53,227 nucleotides of DNA, taken from the NCBI GenBank assembly GCA_024641745.1, contig JAHECL010000004.1, positions 1 to 53,227 of the forward strand, in the 5' to 3' direction. Each line of letters begins with the position of its first letter. The stretch's first letter is position 1. The translations under genes were made by a program, and so were the position numbers. Below the pieces are notes generated by a model. That model did no database searches and was not told the origin of the DNA. It saw only the letters and a program-made list of their open reading frames with translations. Source of the stretch: Gemmatimonadota bacterium. Lineage in GTDB: Bacteria; Gemmatimonadota; Gemmatimonadetes; Gemmatimonadales; GWC2-71-9. This document shows positions 44,166 to 51,630 of this stretch, piece after piece.

Positions 44166-45286
44166 GCCGGCTCCAGCACCTGGCAGTCTTCGGGGCGCCA
44201 CGCCACCATCACCGCGTCGCCCCGGGTCCATCGGAGCGGGTTGAGGAGCTGGCCCTCGTTCCGGAGCGCGACGCGCACCCGTGCGCCGGCGGCGAGCGTC
44301 ACCACGACGTGCATCGTCTCGCCGAGATAGATCACGTCGCCCACGGTGCCGGGGAGGGCGTTCTCGCCGGGCGGCACCTCGCCGGGGGCACAGAGATCCA
44401 GCCACTCGGGCCGGACCGCGATGCGCACCTCGGTGCCCTCCCGAAGGCCGGGATGGTCGGGGACGAGCAGGTCGCGTCCGTCGGCCTGGAGGATCGGTCG
44501 GAGGCCCCCTGCCCCACCGCCCGCCCGCCCGGCCACCCCGCCGAAGAGGTTCGCCTCCCCGATGAACTGCGCCACGAACTCCGTCCGCGGGTTCTCGTAG
44601 ATCTCGGCCGGCGTGCCCAGCTGGGCCACGCGCGCCGCGCTCATCACCGCGATGCGGTCGGACATCGCCAGCGCCTCTTCCTGGTCGTGGGTGACGTAGA
44701 TGAACGTCATCCCCAGCTGGCGGTTGAGGGTCTTCAGCTCCAGCTGCATCTCCTTGCGCAGCTTGAGGTCGAGCGCGCCGAGCGGCTCGTCGAGCAGCAG
44801 GATCGTCGGTTCGAGCACGAGGGCCCGCGCGAGGGCCACCCGCTGGCGCTGCCCGCCGCTCAGCTGGTGCGGCTTCCGCCGCGCGTAGGTGGCGGGCGCC
44901 AGCCGGACGAGGCCGGGCGCGCGCTCCACCCGTCCCGGGATCTCGGTTGGCGGGATGCGATGCTCCTCGAGGCCGAAGGCGACGTTGCGCTCGACCGAGA
45001 GGTGGGGAAAGAGGGCGTAGCTCTGGAAGACCATCCCGATGCGCCGCTCGTAGGGGCGGCGGCGGTTCACGACCTCGCCGTCGATGCGCACTTCCCCGCC
45101 GTCGTCGTCGGGGGTCTCGAAGCCGGCAAGGAGCCGGAGGGTGGTGGTCTTGCCGCACCCGCTGGGGCCGAGGAGGGAAAAGAACTCGCCGGGCCGCACG
45201 GCAAACGACACGGCGTCCACCGCGCGGGCCTCGCCGAAGGACTTGCTGACCTGGCGGAACTCTACGATCGGTGGGAGCTCGGGCAC
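44162..45286 (-). CDS. potA: Polyamine ABC transporter ATPase
   Basis: The 374-residue ATP-binding subunit has Walker A GPSGCGKTT, the Q-loop MVFQSYALFPHLSV, signature LSGGQRQRVALARAL, Walker B LLLDEPLGALD and the switch His in VTHDQEEAL. A C-terminal TOBE regulatory domain follows (RIAVRPEWLDL, VIYLGETMHVVVTL). The GTG at 45286 starts the four-gene transport cluster. A TATCTTCG box lies 28 bases upstream, facing a divergent box for the histidine kinase. Confidence 0.95.
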   Translation of the reverse strand: MPELPPIVEFRQVSKSFGEARAVDAVSFAVRPGEFFSLLGPSGCGKTTTLRLLAGFETPDDDGGEVRIDGEVVNRRRPYERRIGMVFQSYALFPHLSVERNVAFGLEEHRIPPTEIPGRVERAPGLVRLAPATYARRKPHQLSGGQRQRVALARALVLEPTILLLDEPLGALDLKLRKEMQLELKTLNRQLGMTFIYVTHDQEEALAMSDRIAVMSAARVAQLGTPAEIYENPRTEFVAQFIGEANLFGGVAGRAGGGAGGLRPILQADGRDLLVPDHPGLREGTEVRIAVRPEWLDLCAPGEVPPGENALPGTVGDVIYLGETMHVVVTLAAGARVRVALRNEGQLLNPLRWTRGDAVMVAWRPEDCQVLEPA

Positions 45287-45314
45287 GCCGCCTCGTGGGT
45301 CGAAAGGGGACGTG

Positions 45315-45322
45315 CGAAGATA
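45315..45322 (-). promoter_or_regulatory. -10 candidate for potA
   Basis: TATCTTCG on the minus strand lies 28 bases before the potA GTG. It is the same core as the box facing the histidine kinase. Confidence 0.35.
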
Positions 45323-45364
45323 GCGCGCGGCGAGGCCGCTGGGCAGGGAAGCGGGGGGAGCCGC

Positions 45365-45372
45365 TATCTTTT
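45365..45372 (+). promoter_or_regulatory. -10 candidate for a leaderless histidine kinase mRNA
   Basis: TATCTTTT ends only four bases before the ATG, so a transcript from it would begin near the start codon. Confidence 0.4.
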
Positions 45373-45376
45373 CCCC

Positions 45377-47164
45377 ATGCAGCTCCCCCTCCCCCCGATC
45401 GGCCTCGAGCGGGCCGCGGCCATCCTCGAGGCGGTCATCCTCGCGGCGCTGGCCGCGCTCTGCCTCCATCTCTACGGCCGGTACCGGAAGCCCTACTTCG
45501 CCTGGTTCGCGGCGGCATGGGCATTGTACGTCCTGCGGATGGGCGCCATCCTCAGCTTCCTGACGACGGCGCGGCCCGGCTGGCTGTACTGGCACCAGGT
45601 CTTCACCGGGTGGACCGCCCTGGCGCTGCTCTGGGCGGCGCTGGTCTTCGTGCGGCAGCCGCGCTGGCGGCCCGGCTACCTCCTGGTGGCGCTGTTTCCG
45701 CCGATCTGGTCCTACATCGCCATCTACCGGCTGGATCACTTCGTCTGGGCGGCGCTGCCGGCGGTGCTCTTCCTTTCGTTCGCCACGATCGCGACCGGCT
45801 GGGTCTTCTTCCGGCACTTCGACCGGGTGGGCGGCACCGGGGCCGGGCTCCTCGCGGGGGCGTTCCTGCTCTGGGGCGTCCACCACCTCGACTACCTGCT
45901 CCTCCGGGCGCAGGGCGCCTGGAATCCCTGGGGCTACTACCTCGACATCTTCTTCGAGCTGGCGGTGGGGAGCGGCGTGCTGCTCCTGGTGCTCGACGAC
46001 CTGCGCCGCGGACTCGACGCGCTGGGCGCCCTCTCCGGCGACCTGCAGCGGGCCGGACGGGAAGACCAGGACGTCCTGGCCGCGCTGCTCGAACGACCGC
46101 TGGCCCTCCCGGCCGTGAGCGGGACGGCGCTCTACCTGCGGGGCGACGAGGGGATGCGCTGCGCGCGGGGGGCGGGGGCCTGCGCCCACTGGCCGGCGGT
46201 GCCGCCTGACGAACTGGCGGGGCGCCTCCAGCAGGCGATGGCGACCGGCCGCCCGCAGCTCGGCTCCTCCGTCGGCCTGCGAGGGCGCACCCACCTCTAC
46301 GAGGCCGTCCTCCCGGTGTTCCGCGGCCCGGAGGTCTCCGGTGCGCTGGTGCTGACCGGCGATGCCCGTGACCCCTTCGCCGCCCTGGACGAGAGCTTCC
46401 TGGTGACGCTCGGGCAGCAGGTCGGCGCCGGGCTCGCGAATGCGGACCTGACGCGCCGGCTGCACGCCCGCACCGTCGAGCTGGCGCGCCTCTCCGCCCG
46501 GATGGTGGAGCAGCACGAGGAGGAGCGCCGCCGGCTCAGCCGGGAGCTGCACGACGAGACCGCCCAGGTCTTTTCCGCGGTGAAGATGGAGCTGGGCGTC
46601 CTGCGGGACGGCGTGCCGCCGGAAGCCGCCGGGCGCATCGACCATGCGCTGGACCTGGTGGACACCGGCATCCGTGGCATCCGGAGCGTGGTGCACTCGC
46701 TGCGTCCCTCCCTGCTGGACGACCTCGGGCTCCTGCCGGCGCTCCGCTCGCTGATCACCGAATTCACCCAGCGAAGCGGGCTCGCCGTGACACTCGATGC
46801 CCCGGCGGCACTGGCGCCGCTGTCGAAGGATGCGGAACTGGCGCTCTTCCGCGCGCTGCAGGAGGCGCTGTCGAACGTCGCGCGGCACGCGGAGGCCGGG
46901 GCGGTGACGGTCACCCTGCGCCAGGCGGACGGCACCCTGACGCTGGTCGTGCAGGACGACGGGCATGGCCTGCCCGACGGCGTGGCCCCGGACCGCATCG
47001 AGCGTCCCGGCCACATGGGCATCACCGGCATGCGGGAACGGATCGCCGCCCTCGGCGGGACCGTGACGGTGGAGACACCCCCGGGCGCCGGCCTGCGACT
47101 CCTGGTGCGCCTGCCGCTCGACGGCGCCGGCGCTGACACCACCACCCGAGGACCGACGGCATGA
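45377..47164 (+). CDS. NarL-type sensor histidine kinase with 7TM-like sensor and GAF-like domain
   Basis: The 595-residue protein has about seven N-terminal membrane helices (residues 7-205) and a GAF-like region (about 210-360). The kinase core is of the HisKA_3 type. The phosphoacceptor His lies near 391 in SRELHDETAQ, SLRPSLLDDLGLLPAL follows, and the ATPase boxes are QEALSNVARHAEA, DDGHGL and GHMGITGMRERIA. It is coupled by ATGA to a NarL-family regulator. The input signal is unknown. Confidence 0.95.
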   Translation: MQLPLPPIGLERAAAILEAVILAALAALCLHLYGRYRKPYFAWFAAAWALYVLRMGAILSFLTTARPGWLYWHQVFTGWTALALLWAALVFVRQPRWRPGYLLVALFPPIWSYIAIYRLDHFVWAALPAVLFLSFATIATGWVFFRHFDRVGGTGAGLLAGAFLLWGVHHLDYLLLRAQGAWNPWGYYLDIFFELAVGSGVLLLVLDDLRRGLDALGALSGDLQRAGREDQDVLAALLERPLALPAVSGTALYLRGDEGMRCARGAGACAHWPAVPPDELAGRLQQAMATGRPQLGSSVGLRGRTHLYEAVLPVFRGPEVSGALVLTGDARDPFAALDESFLVTLGQQVGAGLANADLTRRLHARTVELARLSARMVEQHEEERRRLSRELHDETAQVFSAVKMELGVLRDGVPPEAAGRIDHALDLVDTGIRGIRSVVHSLRPSLLDDLGLLPALRSLITEFTQRSGLAVTLDAPAALAPLSKDAELALFRALQEALSNVARHAEAGAVTVTLRQADGTLTLVVQDDGHGLPDGVAPDRIERPGHMGITGMRERIAALGGTVTVETPPGAGLRLLVRLPLDGAGADTTTRGPTA

Positions 47165-47832
47165 GCGACGAGACGACCCCCATCCGAATCCTGATCGCGG
47201 ACGACCACGCCATCGTGCGGGAAGGCATCCGGCAGGTCTTCCGCCAGACGCCGGGCTTCGACGTCGTCGCCGAGGCGGCCAGCGGGGATGCGGCGCTGGC
47301 CATGGCCCGCACCCACACACCGGACGTCGCCGTCCTCGACATCACGATGCCCGGGATGACAGGCCTGCAGGTCGCCGCCGCGCTGCACGAGGAACTGCCC
47401 GGCGTGCGGGTGGTGATCCTGAGCATGCATGACAATCCGGAGTACGTCCTCGAGGCGGTGCGGGCGGGCGCCCACGCCTACCTGCTGAAGGACCTCGCCG
47501 CGACCGAACTCCGGGCGGCGGTCTCGGCGGTTCACGCCGGGGAGTCGTACTACAGCCAGAAGATCGCGGCGATGCTGACGACGGCGGTGCGGGGGGAGCT
47601 CGAGGAGGCGCAGCGCGGTCAGGCGCTGGACGCCCTCACCGGACGGGAGCGGGACGTGCTGCTCGGCATCGTGCAGGGGGAGACCAACAAGGAGATCGCC
47701 GCCCGGTTCGGGATCAGCCACCGGACGGTGGAGACCCACCGCGAGAGCCTGATGCGGAAGCTCAGGATCCGGACGGTGGCGGGGCTGACCAAGTTCGCGA
47801 TGGAAGCGGGACTCGACGTCGACGCGAGTTAG
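47161..47832 (+). CDS. NarL/FixJ-family response regulator
   Basis: The 223-residue partner of the upstream kinase has a receiver with the acidic pair in IADDHAIV. The phosphoacceptor Asp lies near 60 in VAVLDITMPGMTG, and Lys in LLKDLA. A LuxR-type DNA-binding helix-turn-helix follows (LTGRERDVLLGIVQGETNKEIAARFGISHRTVETHRESLMRKL). Targets are not identifiable. A 15-bp terminator stem follows. Confidence 0.96.
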   Translation: MSDETTPIRILIADDHAIVREGIRQVFRQTPGFDVVAEAASGDAALAMARTHTPDVAVLDITMPGMTGLQVAAALHEELPGVRVVILSMHDNPEYVLEAVRAGAHAYLLKDLAATELRAAVSAVHAGESYYSQKIAAMLTTAVRGELEEAQRGQALDALTGRERDVLLGIVQGETNKEIAARFGISHRTVETHRESLMRKLRIRTVAGLTKFAMEAGLDVDAS

Positions 47833-47857
47833 CCGCAGCGGTGACCGGCAGATGCAA

Positions 47858-47890
47858 GCGCCCCTCCCCGGACCGTCCGGGGAGGGGCGC
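47858..47890. terminator. Bidirectional terminator hairpin
   Basis: A perfect 15-bp stem (GCGCCCCTCCCCGGA with TCCGGGGAGGGGCGC) closes a 3-base loop. It lies between the convergent NarL-type regulator and hsp20 genes. U-tracts are weak on both sides. Confidence 0.75.
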
Positions 47891-47908
47891 ACCTGCGAGT
47901 GGCCCGGC

Positions 47909-48343
47909 CTACTTGCCGTTCGCGGCCTTCACCCGGATCTGCCGCGGCTTGGCCTTTTCGGCCTTGGGGATCACGATCGAGAGCACGCCGTTGTCGGTCT
48001 GCGCCTCGATCCGGTCGGGATCGACGGTCGACGGCAGCGTGAAGCCGCGGCTGAAGCTGCCATAGGCCCGCTCATAGCGGTGCACCCGCTCGGTCGACTC
48101 CTCGGATACCTGCTGCTTCTCCCCGCTGATGGTCAGGACGTTCTGTTCCAGCGAGATCTTGATGTGATCGGGATCCACTCCGGGTACCTCCACCGCGATC
48201 CGGACGGCGTCCTTGTCCTCGAACACGTCGACCGCGGGGATCCAGTTGGCGGTGAGGGTTCCGTCGGTCTCCTGGTTGAAGGGCCAGCCACGGAAGAAGG
48301 CGTCGTCCAGCATGCGGGCGGGGCGGCGAGTCATGGTCAACAT
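47909..48343 (-). CDS. Small heat-shock protein (Hsp20/alpha-crystallin)
   Basis: The 144-residue ATP-independent chaperone has an alpha-crystallin domain at about residues 37-130 (IPAVDVFEDKDAVRIAVEVPGVDPDHIKI, LTISGEK, YGSFSRGFTLP). It ends with the NGVLSIVIPK signature. The C-terminal IxI-like anchor is present only loosely (RQIRV). AGGAGGAG gives a strong ribosome site before ATG 48343. The upstream 178 bp contain a sigma-54-like promoter and two dyads, implying activator-controlled expression. Confidence 0.95.
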   Translation of the reverse strand: MLTMTRRPARMLDDAFFRGWPFNQETDGTLTANWIPAVDVFEDKDAVRIAVEVPGVDPDHIKISLEQNVLTISGEKQQVSEESTERVHRYERAYGSFSRGFTLPSTVDPDRIEAQTDNGVLSIVIPKAEKAKPRQIRVKAANGK

Positions 48344-48415
48344 GGTGCACTCCTCCTGGAATTGAATTGGTCTGTGTGCGTCGGACCTCGCGGGGATCCG
48401 GACGGGAGGAGGGCA

Positions 48416-48433
48416 TTGCAGCCGGCGTGCCAG
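48416..48433 (-). promoter_or_regulatory. Sigma-54 (RpoN)-type promoter candidate for hsp20
   Basis: On the minus strand, CTGGCACG-CCGG-CTGCA matches TGGCACG-N4-TTGCA with one mismatch and has the exact GG-N10-GC -24/-12 core. It predicts a transcript start about 60 bases before the hsp20 ATG. Confidence 0.55.
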
Positions 48434-48472
48434 CGGGAGCGCGCCATCCTGACACAACCAGCGCGTCCGGGC

Positions 48473-48485
48473 TGTCAGGGTGACA
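48473..48485. promoter_or_regulatory. Dyad TGTCA-GGG-TGACA, possible activator site
   Basis: A perfect 5-bp inverted repeat is centred about 74 bp upstream of the predicted sigma-54 start, at typical enhancer-binding-protein distance. Confidence 0.45.
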
Positions 48486-48504
48486 ACCGGCCGGCGACGG
48501 GTCG

Positions 48505-48515
48505 GTCAAAGTGAC
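48505..48515. promoter_or_regulatory. Second dyad GTCA-AAG-TGAC
   Basis: It has the same GTCA-N3-TGAC core as the first dyad, 31 bp away (about three helical turns), in the same intergenic region. Confidence 0.45.
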
Positions 48516-48521
48516 GGACGG

Positions 48522-49139
48522 CTAGTCGTCCAGCGCGGCGTCCGCTTCGAGGGCGGGATCGATTCGGGAGGGCAACAGGTAGAGCACCGGCACGCAGGCG
48601 AAGAGGACGAGGCCGACCTTCGGGAGGAACACGCCGGCAAGGGTGGCAACGAGATACACCGCCATTCCCATCGAAATGCGCTCGCGGACCAGCTCGGCGA
48701 CCTCCGGCGTGACGTCGTCGGTGACGAGGCCTGCGTTGACCGCGTGGCCCCAGTGGGCGAAGAGGAAGAGCCCCGCCAGCAGGAGGGTCCCGCCATACAC
48801 CGCCATCGGCGCCGCCTCCAGCGGAAAGCGCGCCAGGAACGCGGTGGCAAAGGGCACGAAGGCGACGCAGAGCAGGAAGAAGATGTTCGACCAGAGGAGG
48901 GCCGGGTCGACGCGCCGGAGGTAGCGGAACTGGTTGTGGTGCCCGACCCAGAGGGTGCCGAGGATCAGGAAGCTGACCGCGAAGCTGGCGACGGCGGGGA
49001 GGATGCCCACCAGCGCGTCGAGCATTGCCTCCCCCGTGACGGGGGCGGCGAGGGTGGGGACGGGCACCTGGAGCACCAGGAGCGTCATCGCGATCGCGAA
49101 GACGCCGTCGGCGAGCGCTGCGATGCGGCGGGACTCCAT
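48522..49139 (-). CDS. TMEM175-like (DUF1211) potassium channel family protein
   Basis: The 205-residue protein has about six membrane helices. It begins RIAALADGVFAIAMTLLVLQV, the pore-lining first helix of bacterial TMEM175/DUF1211 channels; the more usual FSD triplet is replaced by LAD. GTLWVGHHNQFRYLRRVD and LCVAFVPFATAFL are further family blocks. Bacterial members conduct potassium as tetramers; activity here is inference. ATG 49139 follows AGGAG. Confidence 0.88.
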   Translation of the reverse strand: MESRRIAALADGVFAIAMTLLVLQVPVPTLAAPVTGEAMLDALVGILPAVASFAVSFLILGTLWVGHHNQFRYLRRVDPALLWSNIFFLLCVAFVPFATAFLARFPLEAAPMAVYGGTLLLAGLFLFAHWGHAVNAGLVTDDVTPEVAELVRERISMGMAVYLVATLAGVFLPKVGLVLFACVPVLYLLPSRIDPALEADAALDD

Positions 49140-49170
49140 CAGGATCTCCTGACGTGAAGAAGTAGGCCCA

Positions 49171-50595
49171 CTAGCGTTCGACGGGCAGCCCGGCCCGCTC
49201 CCACGCGGCGATGCCGCCGTCGAGGTTGAGGACGCCGGCCCGGCCCCGCGCCTCGAGCAGGCTGGCGGCGATCAGCGAGCGGCCACCGCTCTGGCAATGC
49301 ACCACGAGGGGGCCGTCCGCCGGGACCTCGTCGAGCCGGTCGAGCAGGTAGCCCAGGGGGATGTTCTCCACCCCCGGCAGCCGCGCCGCCTTCCACTCCG
49401 CCTGGCCCCGGATGTCCAGCACCGCGACCTCGCCCCGCTCCTTCCGCACGGCGAGGTCCTCCGGCCCGATGGCCGCGGTGTGCCCGTACGCCCGCCCCGC
49501 GGCGCCCCAGGACGTGATGGCGTCCTCGCCGAACCACCCCGCCGCGCCGTCGAGCCCGATCAGCGCCAGGTCACGCAGCGCCTCGTCCAGCCGCAGCGGC
49601 GCCTCGCCGCTCACCAGCAGGTAGAATTGCCGGTCATAGGGCAGCAGCCACCCGGCCCAGGTGGTGAACGACCGGTCGAGGGGGATGTGCACGGTGCCGG
49701 GGAGATGCCGCTCGGCGAAGGCGGCGCTCGGGCGCGCGTCCACCACCACGGCCCCCTCCTCCAGCAGCCTCGGCAGGTCGGCCGGGGCGAGCCGCGGCGG
49801 CCGCCGGAAGCCGTCGAGGATCGGCGGCCCGTCGCGATTGAGCCGCTTCATCTCGGCGAAATACCTCGGCGGCTCCGGCTGGTCGGCCAGGACCTGCGCC
49901 ACGAACTCCCCCTCCGTCCCGGCGCCGAAGGCCCAGTTGAAGAGCTTCTCGTAGCCCACCGTGCTCTGGGGCACCGCGCTCAGCCCCTTGCCACACGCGG
50001 AGCCGGCGCCGTGCCCGGGCCAGACCTGCAGGTGGTCGGGGAGCGCACGGAACTTCGCGAGACTCCTCCAGAGCGCGCGGGCGGCGCCGTCCGCAGAGCC
50101 CGCCACGTTCGCGGCCTTCTCCAGCAGGTCGGGGCGGCCGACGTCGCCCACGAACACGAAGTCCCCGGTGACGATGCCCATCGGGCCGGTGGCCCCCGCG
50201 GTGTCGGTCACCATGAAGGCGATGTGCTCGGGGGTGTGCCCCGGGGTATGGAGGACATCGAACCGGATGTTGCCGACCATCAGGTGGTCGCCGTCGTGCA
50301 GCCGCACCGCCCCGCCCTGCCTCGCGAAGGCGTACTGCCAGCCGGGGCCGCCTTCGTCGGAGAGATACATCACGGCGCCGGTGACATGCGCCAGTTCCCG
50401 GGTGCCGGAGAGGAAGTCGGCGTGGATGTGCGTCTCTGTCACGTGGGTGATCCGGAGCCCCTCGTCGTCGGCTGCGCGGATGTACTGCGCGACGTCGCGA
50501 TTCGGGTCGATCACCATCGCCTCGCCCGTGGCAGCGCAGCCGATCAGGTAGCTGGTCTGGGCGAGGGTGTCGTCGTAGAAACGCTGGAAGAACAT
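49171..50595 (-). CDS. Persulfide dioxygenase-rhodanese fusion (CstB/Blh-like)
   Basis: The 474-residue protein has an N-terminal metallo-beta-lactamase-fold sulfur dioxygenase (ETHIHADFLSG, HTPGHTPEH, GDFVFVGDVGRPDL). The HxHxDF pattern fits a mononuclear iron site. Two rhodanese domains follow. The first (about 275-365) lacks a catalytic Cys (YLLVSGE). The second (about 385-474) has the active loop CQSGGR. This is the CstB order, which oxidises persulfides and releases thiosulfate. A promoter-like pair lies upstream, and an ArsR gene is divergent. Confidence 0.93.
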   Translation of the reverse strand: MFFQRFYDDTLAQTSYLIGCAATGEAMVIDPNRDVAQYIRAADDEGLRITHVTETHIHADFLSGTRELAHVTGAVMYLSDEGGPGWQYAFARQGGAVRLHDGDHLMVGNIRFDVLHTPGHTPEHIAFMVTDTAGATGPMGIVTGDFVFVGDVGRPDLLEKAANVAGSADGAARALWRSLAKFRALPDHLQVWPGHGAGSACGKGLSAVPQSTVGYEKLFNWAFGAGTEGEFVAQVLADQPEPPRYFAEMKRLNRDGPPILDGFRRPPRLAPADLPRLLEEGAVVVDARPSAAFAERHLPGTVHIPLDRSFTTWAGWLLPYDRQFYLLVSGEAPLRLDEALRDLALIGLDGAAGWFGEDAITSWGAAGRAYGHTAAIGPEDLAVRKERGEVAVLDIRGQAEWKAARLPGVENIPLGYLLDRLDEVPADGPLVVHCQSGGRSLIAASLLEARGRAGVLNLDGGIAAWERAGLPVER

Positions 50596-50618
50596 GGTCG
50601 GCAGATCCGAAGAAAGGT

Positions 50619-50735
50619 TCAGGCAGGTCCGGGCAGGCCCCGCAGGAGAATGGCGGCGCCGGCCGCGACGAGCAAGAGTGGGACGCGCTTCCGCAGACCG
50701 CCGGCCAGGCGCCCCGGGAGTGGCGCGGTCGGGTG
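50619..50735 (-). other. Possible leader-encoded small membrane peptide (uncertain)
   Basis: Between the promoter and the dioxygenase gene a frame reads PLPGRLAGGLRKRVPLLLVAAGAAILLRGLPGPA and stops 23 bases before the dioxygenase ATG. It looks like a basic single-helix peptide but has no ATG, GTG or ribosome site. It may be chance in GC-rich DNA. Confidence 0.2.
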
Positions 50736-50744
50736 AATTTTCTT

Positions 50745-50773
50745 ATATTACCAGATAGTTGTGTAGCGATCAA
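50745..50773 (-). promoter_or_regulatory. Promoter for the persulfide dioxygenase gene
   Basis: On the minus strand TTGATC and TAATAT are separated by 17 bp, with an extended TGG before the -10. The AT-rich island also holds TATATT for the divergent arsR-type gene, so an operator for that repressor is expected here. Confidence 0.55.
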
Positions 50774-50790
50774 CCAGGAGGCACCCGACC

Positions 50791-51120
50791 GTGGAACTCA
50801 GCGACTCCAACGCCTCGGCCATCGCCGAGCGATTCAAGGCCCTCGGCGAACCGATGCGGCTCCGGCTCCTGCAGGCGCTGCGCGCCGGCGAATGCTCGGT
50901 GGGCGACCTCGCGGAGCGGACCGGCGGGGGGCAGGCCAACGTGTCGAAGCACCTGCAGGTGCTGCTGCAGCAGGGGTATGTGGACCGGCGGAAGGAAGGG
51001 ACCACCAGCTGGTACCGGATCACCGACCCGCAGGTGTTCACGATGTGCGAGCTGGTGTGCGGCGGGCTGGAGGAGGAGCTGGACCGCAAGCGGAAGCTCC
51101 TCCGCCGCCGCAAGCCGTAG
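50791..51120 (+). CDS. ArsR/SmtB-family repressor, BigR/SqrR-like by context
   Basis: The 109-residue winged-helix protein (FKALGEPMRLRLLQAL, GGGQANVSKHLQVLLQQGYVDRRKEG) carries Cys35 before the recognition helix and Cys86/Cys90 in the C-terminal helix. The ArsR-type persulfide sensors BigR and SqrR use a Cys pair in comparable places. It is divergent from a CstB-like gene, which supports sulfide/persulfide sensing. GTG 50791 has AGGAGG eight bases upstream. Confidence 0.88.
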   Translation: MELSDSNASAIAERFKALGEPMRLRLLQALRAGECSVGDLAERTGGGQANVSKHLQVLLQQGYVDRRKEGTTSWYRITDPQVFTMCELVCGGLEEELDRKRKLLRRRKP

Positions 51121-51123
51121 TCC

Positions 51124-51330
51124 TCAGCCCTGCCTGGGCTCGCACCCGAAGAGGCCGATGCGGCCGAAGATCCGCTCCGGCAGGCAGAAGTCGGTGAAGC
51201 TCGACTGCACGAGGTTTACCCCCACGAACGCGGTGAAGAGGAACCAGGCGGGGTGCACCCAGTACCCCAGCGCCGCGGAGAGCACCACGAAGAACCCGGC
51301 CATCCGCCGGATGACGGCATCATCACACAT
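51124..51330 (-). CDS. DUF2892 (YgaP-like) inner-membrane protein
   Basis: The 68-residue protein has two membrane helices (MAGFFVVLSAALGYWVHPAWFLFTAFVGVNLVQSSFT) and a closing FCLPERIFGRIGLFGC. DUF2892 proteins are frequently fused or adjacent to rhodaneses, as in YgaP. It lies convergent to the ArsR gene and downstream of the PII-like gene, and belongs functionally with the sulfur locus. Confidence 0.9.
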   Translation of the reverse strand: MCDDAVIRRMAGFFVVLSAALGYWVHPAWFLFTAFVGVNLVQSSFTDFCLPERIFGRIGLFGCEPRQG

Positions 51331-51345
51331 TGTCTCGCTCCAGTC

Positions 51346-51630
51346 CTAGCAGAATGAATCGACGGGCATGACGGCCACGTGCAGCCGCTCGCCCTGGGGA
51401 AGTTCCAGCTTCCTGCAACAGGCGGCGGCTTCCTTCGCCAGCGCGTCCTCCACCACCGCAAAGCAGACCGACACCTCGCCGGGCCAGGCCCGGGTGCCCT
51501 CCCGGGGTCCGGTGAGGCCGTGGCCCCGCCCTCCCTCGAAGCAGGTGTGCCCCTGCACCCCGGCGGCGTCCAGGAGGGCGGTGACGCGGGCCGGGTCGGC
51601 GCCGCTGTAGGTCAGGATCAGCATTTTCAT
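51346..51630 (-). CDS. PII-like / DUF3240-type small regulatory protein
   Basis: The 94-residue protein has a ferredoxin-like fold pattern (MLILTYSGADPARVTALLDAAGVQGHTCFEGGRG, ending LHVAVMPVDSFC). Related PII-like proteins sit beside RND metal pumps or bicarbonate transporters. Its ATG overlaps the RND stop by one base (TGATG). Cys residues at the C-terminus and in ACCRKL could bind metal; this is inference. Confidence 0.75.
   Translation of the reverse strand: MKMLILTYSGADPARVTALLDAAGVQGHTCFEGGRGHGLTGPREGTRAWPGEVSVCFAVVEDALAKEAAACCRKLELPQGERLHVAVMPVDSFC

Noticed and set aside
44162-47320. Apparent 1052-residue PotA fusion
   Set aside because: The extra N-terminal part is antisense to the histidine kinase. 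PotA has a proper coupled-type GTG start at 45286 and normal length.
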